Part shown: one piece after another, positions 1-7,297 of the stretch
Numbering within the stretch: position 1 is the stretch's first letter
How the letters are laid out: each line of letters starts with the position of its first letter
Notes under the pieces: generated by a model
What the model was told of the DNA's origin: nothing
Database searches by the model: none
Seen by the model: only the letters and a program-made list of their open reading frames with translations
Assembly (NCBI GenBank): GCA_913042885.1
Contig: CAJWLW010000237.1
Coordinates: forward strand, 1-7,684
Reading direction: 5' to 3'
Origin: an uncultured Lentisphaeria bacterium
Lineage (GTDB): Bacteria > Verrucomicrobiota > Lentisphaeria > JABSQK01 > CAJWLW01
DNA: 7,684 bases
Position numbers and translations under genes: made by a program

Positions 1-37
1 AGGAATGCACCGCGCAACAAATCCACAACGCCCCAAG

Positions 38-1663
38 TCAGGTGAAATACTTCCAGCAGGCGAGCCCGATGAGAGAGAGCAGCAGCAGACACCAGACAGC
101 GAAGGCTGCATAAGTCAACGGCGTATTGTCGGCCGTGATGACGTCACCGCCTGTGCTGGCCAACTCGTCGAGCGGGTCAACATCCTGGTCCTTATTGAGC
201 ACAGGTGTCTCCACCATCACTTCTTTGGTCTCGGGATCGAGGAATTCCAGCTCGGACTCTGCCTTTTTCTTCCGCCCCGGCACTGGTTTGAGGCCTGTCT
301 GGCTACTGAGATTTGTACCGGTACCGGAGCCTTCGAGTTGTTCGCCCCGTTTGATGGATTTCGGCTTGATCCCTTGGTCACGCTTTTTCCGAAGGAAATC
401 TTCGCCGGCCTTGCCAATGGCATCGGCGAGCAAATCATTGGCCGCAGAGCTCATGATCAACTTTTCGGCCGGCCCATCGTCCTCCGGGGCTTCCTTCGAC
501 GCGGGTGTCTCCATCTCAGGTGCATCTGAGACTCTGACTGTGGGGCGGGCGATTGGGGCGACAATAGGCGCTTTCACCCTGGCCTTCTCCATTTCCACCA
601 TTTGGCCATCCAAAAAGACGGTCGTTTCCCCGCCCACCGATTCTTTCGACGACGACTTCGGCTGGTCCTTCGCGGCTTCCTTGGCGGCGCTGTCAAGAGC
701 AGCAGCGAGACCTGATTGTTTCTCAGACACGGTGGCGGCAGCGGCGTCCGCCTGCTTGCCGCTGAAGCGGATGACAGTGAGGTTGGCGTTGCCGGTGGTA
801 CCATCGTCGTCGTCGTAAGCCTTCCGGTACTCGTGGACCATCTCCTCGGTGAGGTAAAGCAGACGGATCCCGCCGTAGTCGATACGCTTGTCAGGTGGAA
901 AGGAATAGGTGCGCGCCAGGCAATTGGTATAGTCGATGGCATTGCACCACGAGCCGCCGCGCAGGATGTGCGGATCACGCGGGTCGTCGACCGAATCAAG
1001 ACACCATTCCCAAACGTTGCCGACCATACCGGCACAGCCGTACGGGCTGCTGTTTTTCTCCAGGCTCCCCACCGGCACGGTGCCATTGTTTTCTGCATCT
1101 TCGGGCAGGTAACAGGCCCATTCAGGGGTCGGCTCTTCGTTGCCCCAGGGGTAATAGCGGCCGTCCTCGCCGCGTGCCGCCTTTTCCCATTCGATCTCCA
1201 ACGGCAATGCGTAATATTCCTGGGTCTTACGGCGCAGCCAGCGGCAATACCCCTTGGCATCGTTGAAGCTCAGATGGCTGGCGGGACAATCCTCGTCCTG
1301 CGAAACAAGCAGCAACGCCTCGATGTCTTCTTCACCATACGGCCAGCCGCTATCGTCGAGAAACTCGAGGAACTCCTTCACGGTAACGGGATATTTCGAG
1401 CAGTAATAGGTTGCTTTGGTCTCGCCGTATTCGTTGTTGGGACCGTAGACAAAGGGGCCCGGGGGCACGGGGCAGAAAATTTTGCCGCAGGAATCAACGA
1501 CCTCAGTGAGCTTTACCTGGCCGGTGGCCCGAACGATTTCGCCACGCTCACGGAATTGCTTGATTATGGCCCACTTGCGCTGCTTATAATCACTATCAAG
1601 GATCTCGCCCAGAATCAACTGATCCTCGAGCTCTCCCAATTGCTGTTGCAAGGTCAGCGGCAT
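38..1663 (-). CDS. FGE-sulfatase (SUMF1) fold protein with disordered linker and C-terminal membrane anchor
   Basis: The 541-aa protein has three parts. Residues 1-50 are charged and helical-looking. Residues about 60-272 match the formylglycine-generating-enzyme/SUMF1 fold: PGPFVYG (68-74), YPVTVKEFLEFL (91-102), LPLEIEWEKAARG (153-165), YPWGNEEP (171-178), GMVGNVWEWC (212-221), LRGGSWC (234-240), GGIRLLY (264-270). Residues about 280-515 are low-complexity, rich in Ala, Lys, Glu and Pro. Residues about 517-537 form one hydrophobic helix, with only a few residues after it. There is no N-terminal signal peptide, so I infer a tail-anchored protein with its domain in the cytoplasm. True aerobic FGEs use two cysteines five residues apart after RGGS; here the nearest pair (Cys240, Cys248) is eight apart, so sulfatase activation is doubtful. 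The fold is also used by ligand-binding and other oxygenase-like proteins. The ATG is fixed by an in-frame TAA four codons upstream; no clear Shine-Dalgarno precedes it. It lies 102 bp after leuD on the same strand. Confidence 0.85.
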   Translation of the reverse strand: MPLTLQQQLGELEDQLILGEILDSDYKQRKWAIIKQFRERGEIVRATGQVKLTEVVDSCGKIFCPVPPGPFVYGPNNEYGETKATYYCSKYPVTVKEFLEFLDDSGWPYGEEDIEALLLVSQDEDCPASHLSFNDAKGYCRWLRRKTQEYYALPLEIEWEKAARGEDGRYYPWGNEEPTPEWACYLPEDAENNGTVPVGSLEKNSSPYGCAGMVGNVWEWCLDSVDDPRDPHILRGGSWCNAIDYTNCLARTYSFPPDKRIDYGGIRLLYLTEEMVHEYRKAYDDDDGTTGNANLTVIRFSGKQADAAAATVSEKQSGLAAALDSAAKEAAKDQPKSSSKESVGGETTVFLDGQMVEMEKARVKAPIVAPIARPTVRVSDAPEMETPASKEAPEDDGPAEKLIMSSAANDLLADAIGKAGEDFLRKKRDQGIKPKSIKRGEQLEGSGTGTNLSSQTGLKPVPGRKKKAESELEFLDPETKEVMVETPVLNKDQDVDPLDELASTGGDVITADNTPLTYAAFAVWCLLLLSLIGLACWKYFT

Positions 1664-1672
1664 GTTTTCTGT

Positions 1673-1682
1673 TTACCGGTAA
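1673..1682. promoter_or_regulatory. 10-bp perfect palindrome just upstream of the FGE-like gene
   Basis: TTACCGGTAA is its own reverse complement and ends 9 bp before the ATG at 1663, where a ribosome binding site would normally be. It could be a small operator half or a weak RNA hairpin over the start, but a 10-bp palindrome can also arise by chance. Beyond it, the 102-bp gap between leuD and this gene shows no convincing promoter or terminator. Confidence 0.2.
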
Positions 1683-1765
1683 CGGCGAATTCGATATCGA
1701 CAAGTTGTTGTTCTAACAGATCAACCGTGACGGTGCCATGGCGATGCGCGGCCAGCCTCACAACA

Positions 1766-2359
1766 TCAGAACCCTTTGATGTACGGTAATTTCGACGCCA
1801 CTTCGTCGACGTGATCAGCGGCCTCCAGCAGGACTGCCGTGGCATTCCAGGTACCGGCGAGAAATGATTCGCGGGGGCCGCTCGGCATGCCGCCCTGGAC
1901 GCTGCGGTCGCCGAAACGGATAGTGCCGTCGGACACGTCGATTTCGAAGTTCGGCGGTGGATCGGCCTCGGCAGCGACAAACAGTGCCTCGCAAGTGTCC
2001 GCATCCACCGTCATACAAGGTATACCCATGGCATTGCAGTTACCGAAAAAAATCTCGGCGAAGGACTGGCCAATAACACCCTTGATTCCCCACTTGTGCA
2101 GGGATTGCGGGGCGTGCTCGCGCGACGAACCGCAGCCGAAATTGCGGCCGACGATGAGAATCGCGGCGCCGTCGAAACGTTCCTGGTTGAACGGGTGGTC
2201 CGGGTCCTGTTTCCGGTCGTCTTCGAAAGCGTGTTCACCGAGTCCGTCAAACGTGACACAGCGCAGATACCGCGCCGGGATGATGCGGTCGGTGTCAATA
2301 TCGTCGCCTCGCAAAGGCACCGCGGTGCCACTAATTTTTTCGACGATTGCATCGTTCAT
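1766..2359 (-). CDS. leuD: 3-isopropylmalate dehydratase small subunit LeuD
   Basis: This is the small subunit of isopropylmalate isomerase, which pairs with LeuC in the cytoplasm to convert 2-isopropylmalate to 3-isopropylmalate in leucine biosynthesis. At 197 aa it has the family's usual length. Diagnostic motifs are [15 protein letters not shown] (18-32), [14 protein letters not shown] (71-84), the substrate loop and swivel-domain signature, and [19 protein letters not shown] (97-115). The N-terminal motif differs from the enterobacterial DRANVDTDAIIPKQFL type and resembles the form I recall in cyanobacteria and some Verrucomicrobia. The start ATG overlaps the leuC stop as ATGA, and no clear Shine-Dalgarno lies upstream, so translation is probably coupled to leuC. 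No truncation or frameshift is visible. The alternative of a homoaconitase or citraconate-type small subunit cannot be excluded by sequence, but leucine synthesis is the simplest reading. Confidence 0.96.
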   Translation of the reverse strand: MNDAIVEKISGTAVPLRGDDIDTDRIIPARYLRCVTFDGLGEHAFEDDRKQDPDHPFNQERFDGAAILIVGRNFGCGSSREHAPQSLHKWGIKGVIGQSFAEIFFGNCNAMGIPCMTVDADTCEALFVAAEADPPPNFEIDVSDGTIRFGDRSVQGGMPSGPRESFLAGTWNATAVLLEAADHVDEVASKLPYIKGF

Positions 2360-3765
2360 GACTGGGCGGCACTCATAGTTGTACGGACATCGACTACTTC
2401 ACCGGCAATCGCGGCAGCGGTGACCATGGCCGGGCTCATCAACAAAGTACGACCGGTAGGGCTGCCCTGGCGACCTTTGAAGTTTCGGTTGCTGGACGAG
2501 GCGCAGACCTCGCGGCCCTGCAGCTTGTCCGGATTCATCGCCAGACACATCGAGCAGCCGGCCTGGCGCCACTCGAAGCCGGCCTCCTGAAAGATATCGT
2601 GCAAGCCCTCGGCCTCGGCCTGGCGCCGCACACTCATGGACCCCGGCACGACCAACGCTTTGACGCCCTTCGCCACCTTGTTACCCCTGGCCAACTGTGA
2701 AGCGATGCGCAGGTCGGAAATACGGCCGTTCGTGCAGGAGCCGACAAAGGTGACGTCGACCGGCGTGCCGTTGATCGACTGGCCGGCTTCAAAGCCCATA
2801 TATTCCAGCGCTTCCTGGTACGATGCCGCTTCATCGGGATGCTCCTCGGGCACCGGCAGCCGGCCGCTGATCGGGACGGACTGGCCGGGGTTGATGCCCC
2901 AGGTCACCATCGGCTCGATGTTCTCGCCCTCGAACTCGACGATGTCATCGTAGCTGCAGCCCGGGTCGGAAGCGATTTGGCGCCAGTAATCGCTGGCAAC
3001 GTCGAATCCCTCTGTCGGTGCAAACTCACGGTCGCGCAGGTATTCAAAGGTGGTGGCATCGGGGTTGATGTAGCCGAACCGGGCACCGCCTTCGATACTC
3101 ATGTTGCACACCGTGAGGCGCTCTTCCATAGTCATCGCCTCGATCACCGGGCCGGCGTACTCGTATGCGTAGCCGACACCGCCCTTGACGCCGAGCACGT
3201 GGATGATCGCGAGCACGACGTCCTTGGCATAGACGCCAGGCTGCAGAGCGCCGGTCACCTTGATCTGCCGCAGCTCCGGCTTCGACATGGCTATGCACTG
3301 CGAGGCAAGCACATCACGGATCTGGCTGGTGCCGATGCCAAAGGCGATAGCACCGAAAGCGCCGTGAGTCGACGTGTGGCTGTCGCCACAGGCAATCGTC
3401 ATGCCGGGCTGCGTCAGGCCTTTCTCCGGGCCAATGACGTGGACGATACCCTGTTCACCGCTGATCAGGTCGTAAAACTCGATACCGTAATCGCGGCAGG
3501 AGGCGGTCAGGCTCTTGGTCATTTCTTCCGCCAGAGAATCGACGAACGGCCGCGCCTGGTCATCGGTCGGTACGATATGATCGATGGTGGCATACGTGCG
3601 ACCGGGATAGCGTACCGGCAAATCGAGGTCGCGCAACATGGCAAACGCCTGCGGGCTGGTAACCTCGTGAATCAGGTGCAGCCCAATGAACAGTTGCGTC
3701 TGCCCGTTCGGCAGTTCACGCACGGCGTGGGCGTCCCAGACTTTGTCCAAGAGCGTCCGGCCCAT
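2356..3765 (-). CDS. leuC: 3-isopropylmalate dehydratase large subunit LeuC
   Basis: This is the catalytic subunit of isopropylmalate isomerase, an aconitase-family enzyme that holds a [4Fe-4S] cluster and works with LeuD. Its 469 aa match the long bacterial LeuC class. Visible signatures are [10 protein letters not shown] (4-13), [14 protein letters not shown] (28-41), DHIVPT (62-67), [13 protein letters not shown] (127-139), and [14 protein letters not shown] (143-156). The three cluster ligands are Cys344 in VGSCTNGR and Cys404/Cys407 in [23 protein letters not shown] (424-434) follows. The start ATG has a well-placed GAGGA about 7 nt upstream. It is first of the leuC-leuD pair, overlapping leuD by 4 bp. 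An 85-bp gap with a hairpin separates it from the hydroxylase gene upstream, and I see no convincing promoter there. Neither leuA nor leuB is in the window, so the leucine genes are at least partly dispersed. Confidence 0.97.
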   Translation of the reverse strand: MGRTLLDKVWDAHAVRELPNGQTQLFIGLHLIHEVTSPQAFAMLRDLDLPVRYPGRTYATIDHIVPTDDQARPFVDSLAEEMTKSLTASCRDYGIEFYDLISGEQGIVHVIGPEKGLTQPGMTIACGDSHTSTHGAFGAIAFGIGTSQIRDVLASQCIAMSKPELRQIKVTGALQPGVYAKDVVLAIIHVLGVKGGVGYAYEYAGPVIEAMTMEERLTVCNMSIEGGARFGYINPDATTFEYLRDREFAPTEGFDVASDYWRQIASDPGCSYDDIVEFEGENIEPMVTWGINPGQSVPISGRLPVPEEHPDEAASYQEALEYMGFEAGQSINGTPVDVTFVGSCTNGRISDLRIASQLARGNKVAKGVKALVVPGSMSVRRQAEAEGLHDIFQEAGFEWRQAGCSMCLAMNPDKLQGREVCASSSNRNFKGRQGSPTGRTLLMSPAMVTAAAIAGEVVDVRTTMSAAQS

Positions 3766-3772
3766 GGCTCTA

Positions 3773-3777
3773 TCCTC
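3773..3777 (-). promoter_or_regulatory. Shine-Dalgarno of leuC
   Basis: GAGGA on the minus strand, 7 nt before the leuC ATG. It supports that start and shows leuC is translated independently of the gene upstream, in contrast to leuD. Confidence 0.6.
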
Positions 3778-3803
3778 AAATCAATGAGTTAAACGCCGCA
3801 GGC

Positions 3804-3826
3804 TGATGCTTGCGGATTCCGCATCA
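3804..3826 (-). terminator. Hairpin between the hydroxylase gene and leuC, possible terminator or leader structure
   Basis: The 85-bp gap between the two genes holds an inverted repeat that can fold in competing ways. TGATGC (3804-3809) pairs with GCATCA (3821-3826). Alternatively TGCGG (3811-3815) pairs with CCGCA (3819-3823) across a 3-nt loop, and an 8-bp stem with a 4-nt bulge is also possible. It starts 25 nt after the hydroxylase stop codon. No T-tract follows on the minus strand, so if it ends transcription it is not a textbook intrinsic terminator. A leader or mRNA-stability role for leuC is also possible. No leucine-rich leader peptide is evident. Confidence 0.35.
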
Positions 3827-3850
3827 AGAGTCTGCCGCGCCGCGAACCGT

Positions 3851-6178
3851 TCAAGCGTCCTGGATGGCACGCCAGAGGCGCTCCGGCGTCAGCGGCATGT
3901 CGAGATGAGTGATTCCAAGGTGACTCATGGCGTCGACCGCGGCATTGACGACGGCCGGGGTCGAACCGATGGTTGCCGCTTCGCCAATACCCTTGACGCC
4001 TAACGGATTGTTCGGCGACGGGGTCTCGGTACGGTTGGTCTCGAAATGCGGCAGCATCTGGGTGCGCGGCAAGGCATAGTCCATGAACGAACCGGTCAGG
4101 AGATTGCCGTCTTCGTCATAAACCACTTCTTCGAATAGAGCCTGGCTGAGCCCCTGGACGAGACCACCGTGGACCTGCCCGTCGACGATCATCGGATTGA
4201 TCACCGGGCCGCAGTCGTCGACCGTCACGTAGCGCTCGATCGTCAGCACGCCGGTTTCCGGATCGATCTGGACAACACAGATGTGACAGCCGAACGGGAA
4301 AGTCTCGCCCTGCGGTCCGACGGTGAAAATTTCTTCGGAACTCAAGTCGCTGTCGATGTCGTCGGGCAGACTGCCGGCATTGGCGGTCTCGATCACCTGA
4401 TCCCAGGAGATCGTGCGCTGCGGCACACCACTCACATGAAAACTGCCGTCCTCCAGGACAACGTCGTCGGCCGCGGCTTCGAGCAGGTGGGCGGCAATCT
4501 TGCCGGCCTTCTCCGCCACGGTCTTGGCGTTGTTGAACACCGCGACGCCGCCAACCGGCGCGCTGCGGCTGCCGAAGGTGCCGACGCCGTCGGGAACGAC
4601 ACCGGTGTCGCCGTGCTTCACAGTGATTTTTTCGATCGGCACCTGCAGGGTATCCGCCGCCAGCTGCGACCAGGTCGTGACATGGCCCTGGCCATGCGGT
4701 GAGCTGCCGGTCAGCACCGTCACCGAGCCGTCTTTCTCGACGGTGACGTTGGCGTACTCATGCGGCCCGAAGCCACAGATTTCGATGTACGTGGAAACAC
4801 CGATACCCATAAGCGGGCCGCCGGCTTTGCGTTGCTCTTCCTGGCGCTTGCGCAGGGCCTTGTAGTCGACCAGCTCGAGCGCCTTGTCCATAGCACGCTC
4901 GTACTCGCCGGAGTCGTAACGCATGCCCGAAGGCGTGTCGTACGGGAACTGATCGGGCTGGATGAAATTCTTCCGCCGCACCTCGGTCGGATCGAGACCG
5001 AGCGTGTGCGCCAGCTTGTCAACCGTTCGTTCGACAATATGAATAGCTTCGGGCCTGCCGGCGCCGCGGTAAGCCTCGGTCGTCACCGTGTTGGTGAAGA
5101 CGCCGATGATCTCGTAGCGCAGCGTCTGCACATCGTACGAGCCGGTAGACATCCACATCGCCAGCGGCGGAATCAGCGGCGTCATGCGCGTGTAACGAGC
5201 GCCGACATCGGCGAACATCTTGTACTTGACGCCCTCGATACGGCCGTCCTTGCTGGCAGCGAATGACATGTAGTCGACGTGGGCACGGCCATGCACCGTA
5301 GCAGTGTTATCTTCCTGGCGTGAGGCGACCCAGCGGATCGGTCGACCGAGGGCTTTCGCCACGATCGGTGCAAGAACTTCTTCCTGATAAACGTTCGCCT
5401 TGGCGCCGAATCCACCGCCGACATCCGGTGCAATGACCCGCAGCTTGTCGATCTCGACACCAAGCAGTGGCGCCACTTCGCCGCGCAGCAGATGCGGCAT
5501 CTGCGTGGTCGACCACAGCGTGTATTCGGATGCCTCCTCGTCATACTTCGCGACTACGGCGCGCGGCTCGATGGCGCTGGGGATGAGGCGTTGGTTGTCG
5601 ACGCGAACATCGACCACAACGTCGGCCTCGCTGAAAACTTTGTCGACGTCGCCGACGTCTTTGGTCGAGTAGAAGGCCTGGTTGCTGGTGTACGCCTCAG
5701 AGGTAATCGGTGCACCGCTGGCCAGGGATTCTTCGATACCGACAGCGGCCGGCAGGTCGTCATACTCCACTTCAATCAACTCGAGGGCGTCGAGGCCCGT
5801 GACCAGGTCATCGGCAACGACAAGCGCTATCGGATCACCTACATAGAGAACTTCACCGGAGGTCAGCAGAAAGCGTTCGGTCGTCTGGTATTCCGAGAAG
5901 AAAGCGTCCATGTCGACGACCATCGGGATCGGCTTGTCGCAATGCGGGGCGACGTCCTCCGCAGTCCACACAGCGTGTACACCGGGCATCGCGGCAGCTG
6001 CGCTGGTATCCATCGACTCGATCTTCGCGTGGCCCATCGGACTGCGCAAAATAACCATCTGCAGCGTGCCGTCGAGCATGATGTCGGAAACGTAGTTCCC
6101 CTGGCCCTTGACGAGGGCGGGATCTTCGCGCCGCTTGACTTCGGCGCCGATGAATTTGGGAATACCTACAGTTGCCAT
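3851..6178 (-). CDS. Xanthine dehydrogenase/CO dehydrogenase family molybdopterin-binding large subunit, form II CoxL-like
   Basis: This is the catalytic subunit of a molybdenum hydroxylase, the family that hydroxylates aldehydes, purines, N-heterocycles or CO using a molybdenum-cytosine-dinucleotide-type cofactor. Its 775 aa match single-chain large subunits. The N-terminal hammerhead domain starts with GAEVKRREDPALVKGQGNYV (11-30). The cofactor-binding part carries VGGGFGAK (253-260), AYRGAGR (369-375), GQGH (496-499), and GVKGIGEAATIGS (727-739), whose Glu733 is the expected catalytic base. AYRGAGR is the active-site loop of form II CoxL-like enzymes; true aerobic CO dehydrogenase has AYxCSFR, so CO oxidation is not supported and the substrate is unknown. 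Such enzymes normally need a FAD subunit and a 2Fe-2S subunit, but neither gene is adjacent. There is no signal peptide. The ATG has AGGAG 5 nt upstream, and a TATAAT box lies further up, suggesting its own promoter. The call is firm for the family, weak for the reaction. Confidence 0.93.
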   Translation of the reverse strand: MATVGIPKFIGAEVKRREDPALVKGQGNYVSDIMLDGTLQMVILRSPMGHAKIESMDTSAAAAMPGVHAVWTAEDVAPHCDKPIPMVVDMDAFFSEYQTTERFLLTSGEVLYVGDPIALVVADDLVTGLDALELIEVEYDDLPAAVGIEESLASGAPITSEAYTSNQAFYSTKDVGDVDKVFSEADVVVDVRVDNQRLIPSAIEPRAVVAKYDEEASEYTLWSTTQMPHLLRGEVAPLLGVEIDKLRVIAPDVGGGFGAKANVYQEEVLAPIVAKALGRPIRWVASRQEDNTATVHGRAHVDYMSFAASKDGRIEGVKYKMFADVGARYTRMTPLIPPLAMWMSTGSYDVQTLRYEIIGVFTNTVTTEAYRGAGRPEAIHIVERTVDKLAHTLGLDPTEVRRKNFIQPDQFPYDTPSGMRYDSGEYERAMDKALELVDYKALRKRQEEQRKAGGPLMGIGVSTYIEICGFGPHEYANVTVEKDGSVTVLTGSSPHGQGHVTTWSQLAADTLQVPIEKITVKHGDTGVVPDGVGTFGSRSAPVGGVAVFNNAKTVAEKAGKIAAHLLEAAADDVVLEDGSFHVSGVPQRTISWDQVIETANAGSLPDDIDSDLSSEEIFTVGPQGETFPFGCHICVVQIDPETGVLTIERYVTVDDCGPVINPMIVDGQVHGGLVQGLSQALFEEVVYDEDGNLLTGSFMDYALPRTQMLPHFETNRTETPSPNNPLGVKGIGEAATIGSTPAVVNAAVDAMSHLGITHLDMPLTPERLWRAIQDA

Positions 6179-6183
6179 GAGTT

Positions 6184-6188
6184 CTCCT
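6184..6188 (-). promoter_or_regulatory. Shine-Dalgarno of the molybdenum hydroxylase gene
   Basis: AGGAG on the minus strand, 5 nt before the ATG at 6178. It is a strong, ideally spaced site and fixes the start of the 775-aa protein. Confidence 0.7.
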
Positions 6189-6219
6189 GTGGCTGTGCGG
6201 ATGAACGAAGTTGTCCGTC

Positions 6220-6225
6220 ATTATA
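6220..6225 (-). promoter_or_regulatory. Candidate -10 box of the molybdenum hydroxylase promoter
   Basis: A perfect TATAAT on the minus strand lies in a locally AT-rich patch within GC-rich DNA, about 40 bp before the ATG. The predicted transcript would start near 6213 with a leader of about 35 nt. No good -35 box sits 16-18 bp upstream, so an activator may be needed. An alternative pairing is TTGCAA (6261-6266) with TATTAC (6237-6242), 18 bp apart. The rest of the 189-bp gap holds only the hairpin described separately. Confidence 0.45.
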
Positions 6226-6337
6226 AATATGGGGTTGTAATAAAGCCTGCAACAGGGTGATTGCAAATAGGTGCCGGCAGTACGGTATACAATCATTCCG
6301 GGGGGGTCTGCATTGAAGTAGCGCGGAGGTTTCCGAG

Positions 6338-6355
6338 CAAGCGCCGTGGCGCTCG
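6338..6355 (-). terminator. GC-rich hairpin after the two-helix membrane protein gene
   Basis: On the minus strand CGAGCGCC pairs with GGCGCTTG across a 2-nt apex, giving about eight pairs including one G-T wobble. It begins 12 nt after the stop codon at 6368. There is no T-tract after it, so it may be a Rho-aided end, an mRNA 3' stabiliser, or an incomplete terminator. Its place between a stop codon and the next gene's promoter supports a boundary role. Confidence 0.4.
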
Positions 6356-6367
6356 CCGCTGCTTCAC

Positions 6368-7090
6368 TCACCGCGGCACATCTACACGGCCGAATTGCTC
6401 GAAGCAGTAAGCGAACTTGAGTGTATCGGCGTTCGGCAGGACGCCGATAAGCAGACGCAACCGTTGCTCGCCAGTCACTTTGCCGAACAGCTCGCCGTCG
6501 TCGAATTCGTCATCGTCGTCTTCAGCGTTCCCGTCTGGGGCGGATCCGAGGTCATCGTCCGAGCGAAACGCACCGTTGACCCACATCGCGGTATTGTGGA
6601 TGCGGCAGGCGCCGTATTCGTCATCGTCGAAGCTGATCGGCGATTTGTCGATATGTACGAGCTCAAGTTCTGTCGGCTCCCAATGCTGAAAGGCCGTACA
6701 CTCCCCGCCCTCGGACGCCGCCGGTCGGACGGTGACGTCAAGCGTGTACCAGCGTCGATTCTCGAAGTCCGCCTGATCGATCCGGTCGTACCCGACTATA
6801 TCCTCGTCATCATAATCGTTGCTGTCGCGCGGGTACTCGGGTACCGATGCCGCAACGATGCTGTTGGTCTCGATGGAGGCATTCTCCAGGACGCGGCCTT
6901 TCGCCTTGAACGGGCCGGCGATCAAGGTCTTGATTGCTTTGCCGATAAGGATGATACCAAACCAGATGGCAGCCAGATTGAGCACGAACGCCAACGCCAG
7001 TCCCTTCCAGCCAAGGAACTCATAAAGTGCTACTGTGACGCCGATTGCCAGAAGAATCAGGACCGCGAGGATGGCAAAAAGTTGGGACAC
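6368..7090 (-). CDS. Uncharacterised protein with two membrane helices and an acidic soluble domain
   Basis: I do not recognise this family. With the GTG start at 7090 it is 240 aa. Two hydrophobic helices span about residues 2-22 and 29-50, joined by a short turn (EFLGWKG). Lysines just after the second (K51, K54) suggest by the positive-inside rule that the rest is cytoplasmic. Residues 60-80 (KGRVLENASIE) and 113-147 (RWYTLDVTVRP, FQHWEPTELELV) look like beta strands of a folded domain, broken by acidic stretches at about 88-103, 154-159 and 178-199, the last rich in Asp. A longer reading with a TTG start at 7141 is possible, but it would put the N-terminus through the candidate promoter, whereas the GTG has GGAGG 5 nt upstream. 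It stands alone between hairpins, with no obvious partner. Its length, codon phase and hydrophobic pattern support a real gene. Confidence 0.8.
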   Translation of the reverse strand: MSQLFAILAVLILLAIGVTVALYEFLGWKGLALAFVLNLAAIWFGIILIGKAIKTLIAGPFKAKGRVLENASIETNSIVAASVPEYPRDSNDYDDEDIVGYDRIDQADFENRRWYTLDVTVRPAASEGGECTAFQHWEPTELELVHIDKSPISFDDDEYGACRIHNTAMWVNGAFRSDDDLGSAPDGNAEDDDDEFDDGELFGKVTGEQRLRLLIGVLPNADTLKFAYCFEQFGRVDVPR

Positions 7091-7095
7091 CCGTC

Positions 7096-7100
7096 CCTCC
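7096..7100 (-). promoter_or_regulatory. Shine-Dalgarno that sets the GTG start at 7090
   Basis: GGAGG (within TGGAGGG) on the minus strand lies 5 nt before the GTG at 7088-7090. No comparable site precedes the upstream TTG at 7141, so this motif decides the start and shortens the protein by 17 residues. Confidence 0.7.
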
Positions 7101-7115
7101 AGAATCGGCAGGGGA

Positions 7116-7145
7116 ATTAGAGTTGATGACTGCCGATGCAATCAA
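7116..7145 (-). promoter_or_regulatory. Candidate sigma70-type promoter for the two-helix membrane protein gene
   Basis: On the minus strand TTGATT (7140-7145, four of six matches to TTGACA) and TCTAAT (7116-7121, five of six matches to TATAAT) are 18 bp apart. The predicted start would leave a leader of about 20 nt that holds the Shine-Dalgarno. Spacing and position agree with the GTG start at 7090. Confidence 0.45.
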
Positions 7146-7297
7146 TGCTTGAGGCGAACCGCACGTCGCCCGCGATCAACCGCATCGTGTCGCTCTTCTC
7201 GAGCACCAGCTTTCTCTTCGCTGCCATCGATTTCGTCGATGATATCAATCCGCCCCGATTCAACGACTCGAGAGTGTTTGCCGGCATCGCCTTGGCG

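Noticed and set aside
806..818. A GTC/GAC trinucleotide run as a tandem repeat
   Set aside because: It is short and simply encodes a run of Asp in the FGE-like protein's linker.
38..1663. The FGE-fold protein as a diversity-generating-retroelement target
   Set aside because: No reverse transcriptase or template repeat is visible, and the fold is followed by a linker and membrane anchor rather than ending near a variable repeat.
716..1789. A 357-codon open frame on the plus strand
   Set aside because: It lies wholly antisense to the FGE-like gene and the leuD end; the minus-strand frame carries recognisable motifs and this one carries none.
2839..3792. A 317-codon open frame on the plus strand
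   Set aside because: It is antisense to leuC, whose cluster ligands and motifs are intact; long antisense frames are expected in GC-rich coding DNA.
5492..6226. A 244-codon open frame on the plus strand
   Set aside because: It is antisense to the N-terminal third of the molybdenum hydroxylase and has no recognisable motif.
6261..6292. A plus-strand promoter-like pair, TTGCAA and TATACA
   Set aside because: The spacing is 19 bp and no plus-strand gene follows.
5853..6371. A 172-codon minus-strand frame overlapping the start of the hydroxylase gene
   Set aside because: Most of it is the hydroxylase sequence read out of frame, and the hydroxylase start has a strong ribosome binding site.
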